This document shows positions 10,201 to 23,348 of a stretch of DNA of 64,000 nt, piece after piece. The translations under genes were made by a program, and so were the position numbers. How positions within the stretch are numbered: position 1 is the stretch's first letter; each line of letters opens with the position of its first letter. The notes below the pieces were generated by a model, which saw only the letters and a program-made list of their open reading frames with translations, was not told where the DNA came from and ran no database searches. The DNA is from Glebionis coronaria (taxonomy: Eukaryota > Streptophyta > Magnoliopsida > Asterales > Asteraceae), in NCBI GenBank assembly GCA_025667525.1, contig CM046874.1:280052380-280116379 (forward strand), written 5' to 3'.

Positions 10201-12897
10201 GACTTTAAGCCCACAATTCAAAGCCAACGAAGGGTGAATCCTAAAATCCATGAAGTCATCAAAAAAGAGGTTATCAAACTTCTTGATGCGGGTATGATTT
10301 ACCCTATTTCGGATTCACCATGGGTTAGTCCAGTCCATTGTGTGCCTAAGAAAGGCGGAATTACCGTTGTACCCAATCAAAACAACGAGTTGATTCCTAC
10401 AAGTCTCGTTACTGGGTGGAGAGTTTGTATAGACTACCGCAAACTCAATGATGCCACGAGAAAGGATCATTTCCCTCTACCTTTTATGGACCAAATGCTT
10501 GAACGTTTAGCGGGTAATGAATATTACTGCTTTCTTGATGGTTTCTCGGGTTATTTCCAAATACCCATCGATCCCCAAGATCAAGAGATAACAACATTCA
10601 CTTGTCCCTATGGCACATTTGCTTACAAAAGGATGCCTTTTGTCTTATGCAATGCCCCCGGGACTTTCCAAAGGTGCATGTTGGCTATCTTCCATGACAT
10701 GGTTGAGCAAACCATGGAAGTCTTCATGGATGATTTCTCGGTCTTCGAGGATTCCTTCTCTTCTTGCCTTGCCAATTTGGAACGTATGCTTAAGCGGTGC
10801 AAAGACACTCGCCTTGTTTTGAATTAGGAAAAATGCCATTTTATGGTAAAAGAAGGCATTGTGCTAGGACACAAAATCTCTAAAGCCGGTCTCGAAGTCG
10901 ACCGTGCTAAAGTTAATGTCATAGCCAAATTACCTCCACCTTCAACCGTGAAGGGTGTGAGAAGTTTTCTGGGTCATGCGGGCTTCTATCGTCGATTCAT
11001 TCAGGATTTCTCTAAAATCGCTCGCCCGATGACCCACCTCTTGGAAAAAGATACTCCTTTTATCTTTTCTAAAGAGTGTCTCGAAGCCTTCAATCTTCTT
11101 AAGGATAAGCTAACTAAGGCACCGGTCTTGGTTACCCCTAATTAGGAGCTGCCTTTTGAATTGATGTGCGATGCTAGCGACTTTGCTATTGGTGCGGTTT
11201 TGGGCCAACGAGTGAATACACACTTCCAACCAATCCACTATGCTAGCAAAACAATGACGGGGGCTCAATTGCATTATACGACAACCGAAAAAGAGCTTTT
11301 AGCTGTTGTCTATGCTTTTGAGAAATTTCGCACCTATCTTGTTTTATCCCCCACCATCGTATACACGAACCATTCCGCGTTGAAGTACTTGATGACTAAG
11401 CATGATTCTAAGCCAAGACTACTTCGCTGGGTTTTACTCCTTCAAGAATTCAACATTGAAATTCGTGACAAGAAGGGTGCTAAAAACCTAGCCGCGGATC
11501 ATCTGAGCAGACTTGAGGATCCTTATCAAGGGGATCATTCGAACAAAGATATCAATGACTCTTTCCCCCTTGAGACCTTAATGTCTATAAATCTCAATCT
11601 TGATGACACCCCGTGGTTTGCGGACATTGCAAACTACTTAGCGGGTGGTATTCTCATCAAAGGGTTAACATCCCAACAAAAGAAGAAGTTCTTGAATGAT
11701 GTTAAGACTTACTTTTGGGATGACCCTTATCTATTCAAACAATGTGCTGATCTGATCATTCGTCGTTGTATTGACGGACCGGCAGCTTTTGACATTCTCC
11801 AAGCTTTCCACAAAGGACCCACCGGTGGTCACTTTGGTCCCAACTACACCGCTAAGAAAGTGTTTGATTCTGGATTCTATTGGCCCACCATTTATCGTGA
11901 TGCTCACGAAATGGTTAAGCATTGTGATGCTTGCCAACACCAAGGCAAGATCACACATAAAGATGAGATGCCTCAAAATTTCATACAGGAATGTGAAATC
12001 TTTGACGTATGGGGCATCGACTTTATGGGGCCATTTCCGTCCTCCAAAGGGAACAAGTACATCCTCGTCGTAGTTGACTACGTTTCTAAATGGGTTGAAG
12101 CCAAGGCTCTCCCTACGAACAATGCGAGGGTGGTTGTGAACTTTTTGAAGCAGCTTTTCGCTCGATTCGGCGTTCCTCGTGCTATTATCAGTGACCGCGA
12201 GACTCATTTTTGCAACGATCAATTTGCAAGAGTCATGGCTAAGTATGGTGTCAATCACCGTCTTTCCACCGCTTATCATCCCCAAACCAATGGGCAAGCC
12301 GAGATTTCCAACCGTGGATTGAAGCGAATTTTGGAGCGTACTGTGGGAGAGCATCGCGCCGCGTGGGCCGATAAGTTAGATGATGCTCTGTGGGCTTTCC
12401 GTACTGCTTACAAGACCCCGATCGGTTGTACACCTTATCGTCTTGTGTACGGAAAAGCATGCCACCTTCCCATCGAGCTGGAACATAAGGCGCACTGGGC
12501 CTTGAAGTGGGCTAACTTCGACATCAACAAAGCCGGTGATCATCGCAAGATTCAACTCAACGAGCTCAACGAACTGAGGAATGAAGCTTACGAGAACTCA
12601 CTGATCTACAAGGAGAAGACGAAGATCATTCATGACGCAAAAATCAAGAACCGAGAGTTCCACGTTGGTGATCAAGTCTTACTTTTTAACTCTCGGTTGA
12701 AGATCTTCTCTGGCAAGTTGAAGAGCCGCTGGTCTGGTCCATTCACCGTCACCAAAGTCTTTCCATATGGGACCATTGAGCTTTCTCAGCCAAATGGGCC
12801 CAATTTCAAGGTGAATGGCCAGCGTCTGAAGCTGTACTTTGGTGAGGACATCTCCCATGAGATGATTCCATCCCTCACCACGTTCCCCATGAACTAA
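7255..12897 (+). pseudogene. Element E Gag-Pol polyprotein with three in-frame TAG codons
   Basis: One continuous frame of about 1880 codons. Order: Asn-rich N-terminus, Gag capsid domain (residues about 60-240), zinc knuckle of CX2CX3HX4C spacing (8179-8217), coiled region, Pro-rich linker, aspartic protease with DLGAS at 9307, reverse transcriptase with FMDD near 10725, RNase H ([13 protein letters not shown] near 11167), the HHCC zinc region, and integrase core ending in a C-terminal domain. TAG codons at 8014, 10825 and 11143 break it. At the last two, elements C and D have Trp, and the first is also Trp in relatives as I recall. A Gly in the MPFGLCNAP motif is Val here, and the Gly of ISDRGTHF is Glu. 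Inactive copy. Confidence 0.9.
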
Positions 12898-14928
12898 ATT
12901 TGGGTCGAGTCAGGCTCGTGACTCGGTGAACCAAAACAAGCGCTTCTCGGGAGGCAACCCGTGATCTATACTTTACTGCTTTCATAATAAGTGTAGGGGG
13001 AGCCCCGTATGTGTTTGTTGTCTTGTTTCTTGTGCTGTGCAGGGATTAAAACTTCAAAGATCCACCTTGATGACTTTTGACGAACCGTGATACCGTGTTC
13101 CCATCTTCCCGGTTCTATCCTAAAACTCTTGTGATTCAATATTTCATATTTTATATGTTCACATTGAATTCACTTTAGTTGTCCTTTCCTTAGCAAGATT
13201 TAAACAAAGTGCACAATGTCATAAGTGTAGGGGAGTTTACTCCCACATGCTTAAACATTGAGGACAATGTTTATCTCAAGTGTAGGGGGGACTTCTACCG
13301 AAGTAAGTGGTCTTTTCCATGAATTTACCCTCATTTTAACCGGAAAATTTGATTTTTCGACATTTTTCAAAATTTTTAATCTATTTTGGCCTAGTTGCAT
13401 TTTCCTTTATTATGTTTATTTTCTTTCCTTGCTAGAAATAATTTTTAATAAAGTGGTTTTAAATTTTTTCTTAGTCGTAAACATTTTGACTCAACCCGAG
13501 TTTACTTACCTAAGTTTACTCTAGCTAGTATCCTTAACATGTTTAAGTCAAGTTTTGCTAGGCTTTTATATAGGGAGCTATAAAACGCGAAAGTCTTAAC
13601 TCTCACGGGTTAAGAACAAGAACTTTTCGCAAGTTCCTATAATTGATCCTAGAGAGTCGTTTATCAAGGGAACTTTAAAATGCGATTTCTAAAACTTGAA
13701 CAAGTCTAAGAATTTGCAAGATCCTATAAGCGACTCGAAAACCCAAAACTTTGATTTAATAGGCTAAGCATCCACGAGTCTCATTCCTTGAGATTTTAAA
13801 CTGTGGAGAACGAGAGATGATAGAGTCAATTATAAGTTCGGTATTCTTTCGTGAATTTATGTGAGTTAATTATAAGCCTATTCTCCCTTCGCTTGTTAAT
13901 AAATTTATCTGCAATAAATAAGGTTGTACGATTTAAAAGGTTACTTAGCTTCTAGTCCCAGATCGTTTAAAAGTTGCTCGGTAGGGATTAGAGTTCATAG
14001 CCAAGGCATAACTTATTGAAGCGGGATGCGAAGATTGGCGAGTCCGAAAAGGCCCTAACAAGGCATGAGGGCTACAGTTTGTTGCTAAAGATCCAAAAGT
14101 GATGTGAAGAATCATTTATCGAAAATCAATATGAAGGATCGAGACACACGACAAAAATCAAGTACTCCCAAAAGATCATGGAGAAGTATATCCAAAAAGA
14201 CCCTAACAAGGTATGAGGATAAATAAATCCACGTCCTAAAAGGAGGCGGATCGTTGTATATCAAAGTCCAAAATAAAGATTGGAGAAAAATGAAGAAGTC
14301 GTGGTCCTAAGATGAAGAATCTCTCGAAACTCCAAGTGAAGAAATTCCTATTATGAAGAGAAGACCATTATTTCAAGAACGTCTCTCAAAGATTTGAAGT
14401 ATGAAGTCGCTGCCAAATATCGGTCCGAGAAAGGTCTCAAATCGTGAAGCGAGTTATGCCAAGATATGAACTTTATGAGGTCCCGAGAAGCAGTTTTAAA
14501 AGATTTGGTCCTTTAGCTAACTATTGATTAAATCGTTCACTTTATTTTCGGCCTAAATAACTATCGAAATAAGTCAAACAATGTATCCTCGTGATCATTC
14601 AAGACAAAAATAAAATATAAGAGATACACCTAGGAATAAGGGAGTCTAAGTGAATAATTGGCCCACATGAGTTCGTGTTAGTTTGCTAACTTATAATAAC
14701 AATGATCTCGTTTTTAAGCTTGGTATGGGGAACGTGAAACTTGAGGATGATAAACGTTCATGACTACCAAAACCTAATGTAAGTTTTTAATTTCTTTACT
14801 TGTTTTTTTATCTTTTTATGTTTAGTATTTAATAAAGGCCAAGGTGGATTATTTATGATGGAAAATGTAAACCGTGCTTTAATTAATGCATTGCATGAGG
14901 GCATTGCAATGGTCAAGTGTAGGGGATT
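12898..14928 (+). other. Element E 3' region with repeated polypurine modules
   Basis: No ORF longer than about 90 codons, so the envelope-like gene of some Athila elements is absent. The word AAGTGTAGGGG occurs at 12989, 13223, 13278 and at 14915 as the true polypurine tract before the 3' LTR. Hairpin-forming ACATTG/CAATGT (13255-13270) precedes the third copy. CCCTAACAAGG occurs at about 14050 and 14200. Confidence 0.7.
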
Positions 14929-16606
14929 TAATAAGTGTGAAAACACTTATCCTTTTACCATTTATTTCCAATAATAACAAGACCAAAACGTGTAATTTAT
15001 GTCGTAAAAGTCGGAATTATGCGTGGTTTGTGTTTTTATTGTGTTTTAGGACCAAAAGATGAAAAAGGAAGAAAACACGGGCTTTCACGGGCTTTTATCG
15101 AAGAAAACGGGAAAAGACGAAGTCAAGAGATCAAGAGTGCAAAAAGAACGGAAGTTCAAGGCCTATTCTGAAGATTTATCGAAGAAAAAAAAGTCTAAAG
15201 ACGGAAGTTTATTGAAGTCGAAGAACTTAAGTCTAATAGAAGAAGAAAATTAAAAGACAAGTTCAAATCCCGAGACGACATCGAGAAAAGACAAAGAATT
15301 AAAGTCGAGTCGAGAAGAAAAAGAAAGAAGAAAGCACCACACATGCCTCCCACTTCCCTATAAATACCCTCCTAATCACATTAGGAGGGTAGTTAGCTAG
15401 TTTTTTTTTTTTAAGTTTCTCTTTCTAGGTTTTAGAGAGAGAAAGTTCTAAACTTTCTCTCACTAAGCTTTTCATTTTTCCTTTCTTTCAAGCTTTCATT
15501 AATCTTTTTATTTGAGTTCATTTTAACCAAAAGTTTAAGCTTTGTGTTCCTTAATCTCATTCTACATTTCTTGGCTTATTTGAATTTTTGATCCGAAACC
15601 TTACTTTGATCTGAATCATTAATGATCCGAGATTAAATTTGAGGTTGTATGTTTAGAAGGTTCATTTCCTTTGTGCTTATATAAGCTCCTACACGTATAA
15701 GTTGTAAGCTCTTAATTCTTATTGGCTTATTACAAGCTCTAGCTTATTGGTTTTCGGATTTCTAAAAGGTTTTTGTTACGATGAGATTTCCTTCATAAAG
15801 TGTTCGATTTTATGTTTTGAAAACTTATCAAATTTAAGCTTTTTGAATTGTTTTAGGATCGGGTAGGATAGCTTATTATACTTGCTTATTGAGTTTTGAA
15901 CTTGCCACGAATTTCGGATTAAGAGTGCTTCCATCGCAATATTGGGGTTTTTGCACATTCCGACGGTTTCATCATTTTGATCGCAATAATCCTAAAGGAT
16001 TCTACTTTGCGATCAGGTTGTCATTTACCCTTATTCCGATCTGGATTGCGATCGCCCATTGCGATCGCACATTCCAACGGGATCAAGGTCTTGGTTAAGA
16101 CGAAGTGCTGCCCATTTTTCGATAGCAACATTGCGATAGACATTATTCCGATCTGAATCATTGCGATAAGAGGACATTCCGACGATCAACATTGCGATAG
16201 ACTTGTTGTAGTTACATTCCGATGGGTAGTAAGTTTAACATTCCGATGGACCTTTGTTTTGATTATTCCGATGGGTTATTCTATTGATATTCCGATGGTT
16301 ATAATTTTGGTGTATTCCGATGGATATGAAATGCTTTATTCCGATGCAACATGTTTTTAAGTTTTAAAGTTTCACAAAGTTTTAAGTTTTAAGTATTTTC
16401 CTAAATTAACTTTTAGATTAGTTTTGTCAAAGCTTCTACTTTACTCAACGACACTTAAATTACTTGCTAATAGTTTAAAATTAGATAAATTAACCAAACC
16501 ATTCTCTTGCTACCAAAAGACAATTGAGTCGCACTCTTAACCATTAGTCAATTCGAAAAGACTTGGGACAACAAGATTTTATACTTGGGGTAAAAGCCGA
16601 GTATTA
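14929..16606 (+). repeat. 3' LTR of element E
   Basis: 1678 bp, about 98% identical to 5326-7005, followed directly by TSD GGGAC. Begins TAATAAG and ends GTATTA. Confidence 0.92.
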
Positions 16607-16611
16607 GGGAC

Positions 16612-19600
16612 CAAATGTTTGATCTTGTGTGTTGTTACCTAGATATGCTTGGGAATCGATCTAGAGCCCGACGAGTGGATTAAGGATAGTGGTTGTTCTA
16701 AACACATGACGGGTAATCGAAGTTTGTTCTCACACTACAAAGCATATGATGGAGGTAATGTTACATTCGCTAGTAATAGACGTGGTAATATCATTGGCAA
16801 AGGTACGGTCTCTCTTGACTCTATGACTATTGAAAACGTAGAGCATGTAGATAACTTAGGTTTTAACCTTGTAAGTGTCGGTCAAATTTGTGACAGTAAG
16901 TGTAAGTTCATCTTTTCGGAATATGACAGTGAAATTGTAAAAGATGGAAAAGTCATTGGAAAAGGTGTTAGAAAGCATGGGCTTTATGTCATGAAGGTTA
17001 ATAGAAAGTCAAAGGACAACTTATGTCTAGCGACTTTAGATGATAGTTATACTCTTTGACATAGAAGATTAGGTCACACTAATATGCGTTTAATTCAATC
17101 TTTAGTCTCTAAGGAGTTGGTAAGACACCTCCCGAAGATGAAGTTTGATAGTCACTTTTGTGATGCTTGCAAAATTAGGAAGCAAGTTCACTCAAGTCAC
17201 AAAGCCAAGAATTTGGTTTCGACCTCCTACATATGGATCTCTTTGGACCTTCCGCCATACGGAGTTATGGAGGTAACCTTTATATCCTAGTTATAGTTGA
17301 CGACTACTCTAGATTCACTTGGACTAGATTTTTTGCGTCTAAGAATGAAGCTTTCGATCACTTCGAAACCTTTAGTCGAAGAATTCAAAATCAACTAGGA
17401 TGTACAATTGTCTCTATTAGGACGGATCATGGTAGGGAATTTGATAATGAAGTGCAATTTGGTGCCTTTTGTGAAGCTCATGGTATTACCCATAACTTCT
17501 CGGCTCCTCGCACTCCACAATCAAATGGGGTAGTTGAAAGGAAGAATAGGACCATCCAAGAGATGAGTAGGACGATGTTAAATGAGCAATCGTTGCCTCA
17601 AATTGTTTGGTGCAATGTCGTGGACACATCAACTTACATTCTCAACCGAATTCTTATTCGACCTTTTCTAGGAATGACCCCCTATGAGATTCTTAAAGGT
17701 AAGAAGCCCTCATTGGAATACTTTAGGGTGTTTGGAAGCAAGTGCTTCATTCTCAACACCAAAGACTACCTTACTAAGTTTGACCCAAAGTCTTACGAAG
17801 GTATCTTTTTAGGTTATTCTCAAACTAGCAAAGCCTACATAGTCCTCAATAGAACCTCAGGTGTAATTGAAGAATTACTTAACGTGACATTTGATGAAAC
17901 CCCACCTTCATCTAAGACACCACCTTTGGTAGATGATGACTTGGATGAAATAGACATAGTTAATGCCAAAGATGTTAGAAACATAAGAGTTAAAGACCTT
18001 AGTGTTGAAAAGGGAGTAAACATTAAGGAGTCTAAGGATCATGCTCTTGATAATGTCATAGGCGAATTAAATCAAAGGACCCTAAGATCTCAAGTCCAAA
18101 ATCAAAGTAACTTCTTTTTTTCGTCTCCTTGATTGAACCAAAGAATGTTAAAGAAGCTTTGATGGATTAGAGTTTGGTCATCGCTATGCAAGAAGAATTG
18201 AACCAATTCATTGCTAATGACGTTTGGGAACTTGTTCCTCCACCTAGAAGTTCGAAAATCATAGGAACCAAATGGGTATATAGGAATAAGTTAGATGAGA
18301 ATGGTGTTGTGTCTCGTAACAAGGCTAGACTTGTAGCTCAAGGCTATAATCAACAAGAAGGAATTGATTATGACGAGACATACGCACCCGTAGCTAGATT
18401 AGAATCCATTAGAATCCTCTTAGCTTACGCTTGTGCTTTAGACTTTAAGCTTCAACAAATGGATGTAAAGAGTGCATTTCTTAACGGTTTGATCAATGAG
18501 GAGGTATATGTGGCTCAACCTCCCGGCTTCATTGATTTTGAGAAACCGGGTCATGTTTACATGCTTAAGAAAGCTCTTTATGGTCTTAAACAAGCACCCA
18601 AAGCTTGATATGATAGACTTAAGGCGTTTCTTGTAAAACATGGATATACCATGGGGATGGTAGACAATACACTCTTTACAAGGGATAAAGGTTCTCACCT
18701 CATTATCGTACAAATATATGTTGATGACATTATATTTGGTTCAACTTGTCAATCATTGTGTGATGACTTTGCCAAAATCATGCATGACGAGTTTGAAATG
18801 AGTATGATGGGAGAACTTAACTTCTTTTTAGGACTCCAAATTAAACAAAAAGACGATGGTATTTTCTTAATCAATCCAAGTATGTTAAAGAAATGCTAAA
18901 GCAATTTGGATTATAAGACTCTAGACCTATGAAGACCCCTATGGCCTCGGATACTAAACTCACCGTAGATGATGATTGTGAGTTAGTAGACAACACCAAA
19001 TATAGAGTATGATTGGTATTTTGCTGTACCTAACGGCAAGTCGACCGAATATCATGTTTAATGTTTGCCTTTGTGCTCGCTTTCAAGAGGCTCCCAAAAC
19101 CTCTCACCTTGAAGCGGTTAAGCGTATCTTCCGATACATTAAGGGCACTTTACATTTAGGATTATGGTATCCTAAAGGGACCGGCGTAGAAACCATTGTC
19201 TACACGGACTCGGATCATGCGGGAGACTATATGGACCGGAAAAGCACTAGTGGAGTTTGTACCTTCATGGGTTGTTGTTTAACTTCTTGGTTCTCCGAGA
19301 AAAAAACCGATCTTGCTATATCTACCACGGAAGCCGAGTATGTGAGTGCCGGTAAAGCTTGTCAAAAAGCTCTATGGATGAAGCAAGCGCTTGTTGATTA
19401 CGTGATTTCTCTTGATGATGTTCCCATCATGTGCGACAACAAGGGTGAAATAGACCTTAGCAAAAATCCCGTGCAACATTCGAGAACTAAGCACATAGAG
19501 ATTCGCCACCATTTTCTTAAGGATAATGTTCAAAAGGGGAACATTTCGATAGAGAAGGTACACTCGGTAGAAAACTTAGCCAGTATCTTCACTAAGCCAC

Positions 19601-19662
19601 TTAAGAGGGAACCTTTTAATTACTTGCGTCTAGGTCTAGGCTTAATGGAACATATTCCTTAA
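16612..19662 (+). pseudogene. Element B protease-integrase-RT-RNase H (broken)
   Basis: Resumes the polyprotein cut by E. Protease active site DSGCS is near 16685. Then come the pre-integrase zinc region (H..H..C..CDAC), integrase core with RTDHGREFDNEV and SNGVVERKNRT, reverse transcriptase opening near 18200 with YVDD at 18717-18728, and RNase H up to 19662. Lesions: a stop near 16640; TGA at 17057 and 18606, both at Trp positions of the family; a small deletion and frameshift near 17225-17235; a frameshift in the T-run near 18110-18120; TAG near 18167; and shifts or stops near 18870-19015. It cannot give an active enzyme. Confidence 0.9.
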
Positions 19663-21156
19663 TTGTGCATTCTTATTATCTTTTATATTTTTAGTCTTTT
19701 CTTTCTTTGAGTTCTTAAGTTTAATAAACTCTTTTTGAAAGTTTCTCTTCTTTTTCAAAATTCTCAAAGCTTTTTCGAAAATGGTCGAGAAATGTTTTTG
19801 CATTGTTAATTCAATCTAAAAACGTTTTTTTATAGCTTCTTGCTATTCATAATGAGCTTACATAATTCATATGTATGGGTCTCTCAAATATAGCAAGAAC
19901 AAAAGAGAACTATGGAGGATCATTGTGTCATGACCTTGTGTCTAGTTCTACACACCTTCTACATTGATTTTATTAAAAAATCTATGTATTTTGATCTAAA
20001 CCTTGTTTGGTGAGCTCTTGTGTGTTTTCTTTGTCTATCTTTGCTTCTTAGCGTATCCCCATGATTAGTTAGACTAGAAAAATAGGATTTGCTGAATTGG
20101 AAAATCCTCCCTCATCACCAAACTCAACCCACTGTGGGCGGTTCGTTATTGACACCGCGGATCCCCAGTGATAAGGAACCGTCGGGTGAGTTAAGGAACC
20201 GCGCCCAGTACCTTATTTTTCGGGTATTCCTGAAACTCCAAATTTGTTCCAACACTTTTTGGAATCTTTGTTTCAACCCTTTGACCACCCCTAAATTATC
20301 TTGGACTTTCTCTATATAACCTTAAGCATTTTGCATTCTTTCTCAAAACAAAATGTCTTATTCCCCAAATGAAAGCTTTGATTCTCTTCCATTCTCTCCA
20401 ATTGCTTTCAACCCCAATTCACCCAAGAACACTCAAAATTCCATCTCTTCTCCTTCTAAGAATGGTGATTGTGAAACTTCTTATCTTCCACCACTAGCCT
20501 TTAGTGTTCTACCTCCTTCACATGATAATGTCATGCATCATGGAATATATTGTCAATGTTGTCAATATCAACATCTTGCTATGGCTCACATCTATGAGGA
20601 GTTGAATTACATCAAGAGTCTCTTAGTTAAACCTCCTATTTACTATAACTATGAGATCTCTACCAAGCCACCACCACCTCCTTCCGCCACTACCTTGTCT
20701 TTTATCTACGTATTGGTTTCTTTTCTTCAAGACATCTAATTCAAGCAAATCTTAGAGTTCTAGCTTAACTATGATTAGATTTATGCCTTTTATTTTGGCT
20801 TGTGGTTGTGTCTCATACATCTTTGTATGATTTATTGTATCTTTTATCATGTTTTCTTTTAACATGACTTATCTTGGATCTTTTGTTTCTTATTTTTTGT
20901 GTGATCTTTGCTATATCTTGTTGGGTGTCTCTTCTCTTCTACTAACCCTTCTATGTAGCTTGTCACCTTATTTCGATTCCTTGGGGCCCCAAGCAAGGGG
21001 GAGTAAGCACCAAGGGGGAGCATTTGCAGAGTCCGATTCTTTTCTTCTTCAAATACTTTTGCAACCTTTTTGCTTTGACAAAGGGGGAGAAATGATAAAC
21101 TCGTCTTCGAAAATCTTGTTTTATTAGATGATTGAGTTTATGGATTGTCGGAATCC
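19663..21156 (+). other. Element B 3' region with a small ORF (20353-20739)
   Basis: A 128-codon frame at 20353-20739 starts MSYSPNESFDSLPF, is Ser/Pro-rich, and has a Cys/His cluster (HGIYCQCCQYQHLAMAH) in mid-protein. SIRE-type elements may carry an envelope-like ORF here, but no signal peptide, coiled coil or membrane segment is evident, so I do not call it env. The promoter motif recurs upstream: GCGGTTC at 20138, TAAGGAACCG at 20172, and TAAGGAACCGC at 20192. Confidence 0.5.
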
Positions 21157-21169
21157 AAAAGGGGGAGAC
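21157..21169 (+). other. Polypurine tract of element B
   Basis: AAAAGGGGGAGAC directly before the 3' LTR, the plus-strand primer site. Other AAGGGGGAG words occur at about 20995-21010 and 21080. Confidence 0.8.
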
Positions 21170-21878
21170 TGTTAATGCAATGATGCCTAAAAAACGTTAC
21201 CTACATTTTTCGGTCTCGCTTTGTTTTGATTACGACAATATGTAAAAACAAGCATTTACGAAAACAATGAAAAACGAATTCTTGAGTTCAAGTATTTTTC
21301 ATTTCAACCATTATCACTTAAGGTATGAACAAACAAGTAATTATACTAATTAAGTGATCAAGGATTTAATTTTTTCTTAAAACTCACTTTTTATTAAGTG
21401 TGACAATGTTTTATTATTAAACTTTCTTTTTAAGAAAATGTTTTATTAAATTAATTATTTGAAAATTTGAAATTTGAAAATGGCATATTCTATCTTGGTT
21501 TGGAATATCCTTTCAGGATATTTTAATCCCCAGATTTGATCCAACCCACTAAAAGACAAAAGGGAGCGGATTCTACGTCGGCAGTTCCTTAGCGCCTACG
21601 TCGGTTCCTTATCGATAAGGAACCGTGTGCTGCAATAAAGAACCGCGGGCAGATATAGCCGTTGGACATTTGTCTTATAAATAGTGGACCATTCTCAGAC
21701 TTTCAATTCACCTCTTTTGCACATAAACTTTCAGATTCTTACATACTTCTTAAATCACTCAAATCCTTGATCATTTGTTTGATTACTACTTGTTTAGAAG
21801 TGAATCTTTCTCCTCTCATCTTTTCCTCTCAAAGTGCAAAGAGAAGAACACTATCATTGTTGAAGTGTTGTGTGTACC
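21170..21878 (+). repeat. 3' LTR of element B, first part
   Basis: Aligns with 1967-2675. Ends at GTACC, the target duplicated by C. The LTR resumes after 44392. Confidence 0.93.
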
Positions 21879-23348
21879 TGATACAAATGATTTTACTAGT
21901 TGAAAAGTTCGTTTTCTCGGAATCTCCTCGAATTGATCTCAGTTTAAAGTGAAATGATTTGTTCTTGGTGACAAAAAGTGGATTTAGTTTTCTAATCTAC
22001 TAAACAGAGAAATGACTAAAATGATAATGATATAATCTTAAAACAATCAACAATTAAAAAGTAATACTTGAATTGAAATAAGTAAATGAAAAATACCCTA
22101 ACAGAAATTACCCAATTCGGAAAACTCGTTCTATGCGGAATAAACTCTCAATTCGGAATAATTGCTCTATACGGAATAATGGTCAATTCGGAAAAAGAAT
22201 GCTATTCGGAAAATCTCAAGCCTATGCGGAAAAATATGTGCTATTCGGAAAGAAAGGACTATGCGGAAAAATAAGTCTATTCGGAAAACATTGCTTATGC
22301 GGAATAAATGAAAAGTTCCGAGTAAGAGAAAAATAAATCAACCTATTCGGAAAGTGGGTCTATTCGGAATATACGAAATATTCCGAATAAGAGATGAAAC
22401 CAATCAAGCTATGCGGAATATTAGCAATATTCCAAGTAAGGGAAAGTAAATGAGTTCTATTCGGAAAGACTTATATATTCGGAATATTCCTGGGGATGAA
22501 GAACAGAAACAGTAGCAGTAAAACAGGGGACACGAATTAATCCAAAATCAAACTAAACAAGTAAAAAGGTTTTACCAAATTAAACACAAATCATCTAAAT
22601 ACCATAAGTAATAAGTCCCACCAATAAAAACACTAAATCAACAACTTTTAAAACATCAAAATCAATCACACAAGAACTTAAAAACTTTGAATAAAAATGG
22701 AGATGAACAAGATGAATGAAAAGATGGAATTGAAAGATTAATGTAAAGGTAACAAGAGTAATGATTAAAACACTTACAAGATTGAAAGAAAATTAAAAAT
22801 CACCAAACACCCTAATGGTGTTTGTGATGAACCGAACCTAAGAAACTGGGAAAAAGAAAATGAAAGCTAACTCCCTAAAATGTGAAGGAAAACCCTATAT
22901 ATAGTCCTAGTGGTTGGTTGGTGAGTGGGCTTTCTCCCTTTCTTCTTGTCTTCTCGTCTTTTCAGAAAAGTTGACGTTTTCGATTCTGATTCGGGATTTG
23001 TCTTCGATTAAATTCAACTCGTCTTTTAATTTCTTCGTTAAATAGACGTGAGTTTCTTCGACATATGTAAATCTTCCATCTTTGGTCCTTTTCTTCGATA
23101 AATCTTCAAATAGGCCCATTGACTTCAAATCTTTTGCATCTCTTGGACAATAGACTTCGTCTTTAGTCTTTTTCCTTGATAAAACCCGTGCAATCCCATG
23201 TTTTCTTTAATATTCATCCGGTTAGCTCTGAAAACACAATAAACACAAAAACCACGCATAATTCCAAACAAATGATATTAAATACGTGTTTTGGTCTTGT
23301 TTTAGCCAGAATTAAGTGGTAAAAGGATGGGTGTTTACACACCTATCA
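21879..23348 (-). repeat. 3' LTR of element C
   Basis: Nearly identical to 42918-44387. Termini TGATA and TATCA. Contains alternating ATTCGGAA and ATGCGGAA words (22109-22490) and, at its sense-strand start, a hairpin (23325-23348). Confidence 0.95.

Larger units (their letters stand above)
5326..16606 (+). mobile_element. Element E: Athila-like Ty3/gypsy retrotransposon
   Basis: LTRs 5326-7005 and 14929-16606 flank a gag-pol region. TSD is GGGAC (5321-5325 and 16607-16611). The primer-binding site (TGGCGCCGCTGCCGG) is the Asp-tRNA type used by Athila elements. Gag, protease, reverse transcriptase, RNase H and integrase appear in gypsy order. The LTR ends are TAATA and TATTA rather than TG and CA. 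No envelope-like ORF is seen in the 2-kb 3' region. The LTRs differ at about 32 places (about 1.9%), younger than host B and older than C and D. Confidence 0.9.

Noticed and set aside
9180..12460. Long minus-strand ORFs inside E gag-pol (likewise plus-strand ORFs over C and D pol)
   Set aside because: They are antisense shadows of the conserved polyprotein.
20353..20739. Possible envelope-like gene of element B
   Set aside because: Position fits, but the 128-codon frame has no signal peptide, coiled coil or membrane segment, so I report only an unassigned small ORF.
22086..22336. Lys/Tyr/Ser-rich ORFs in the C LTRs
   Set aside because: They arise from the iterated ATTCGGAA/ATGCGGAA words and are not in a coding position.
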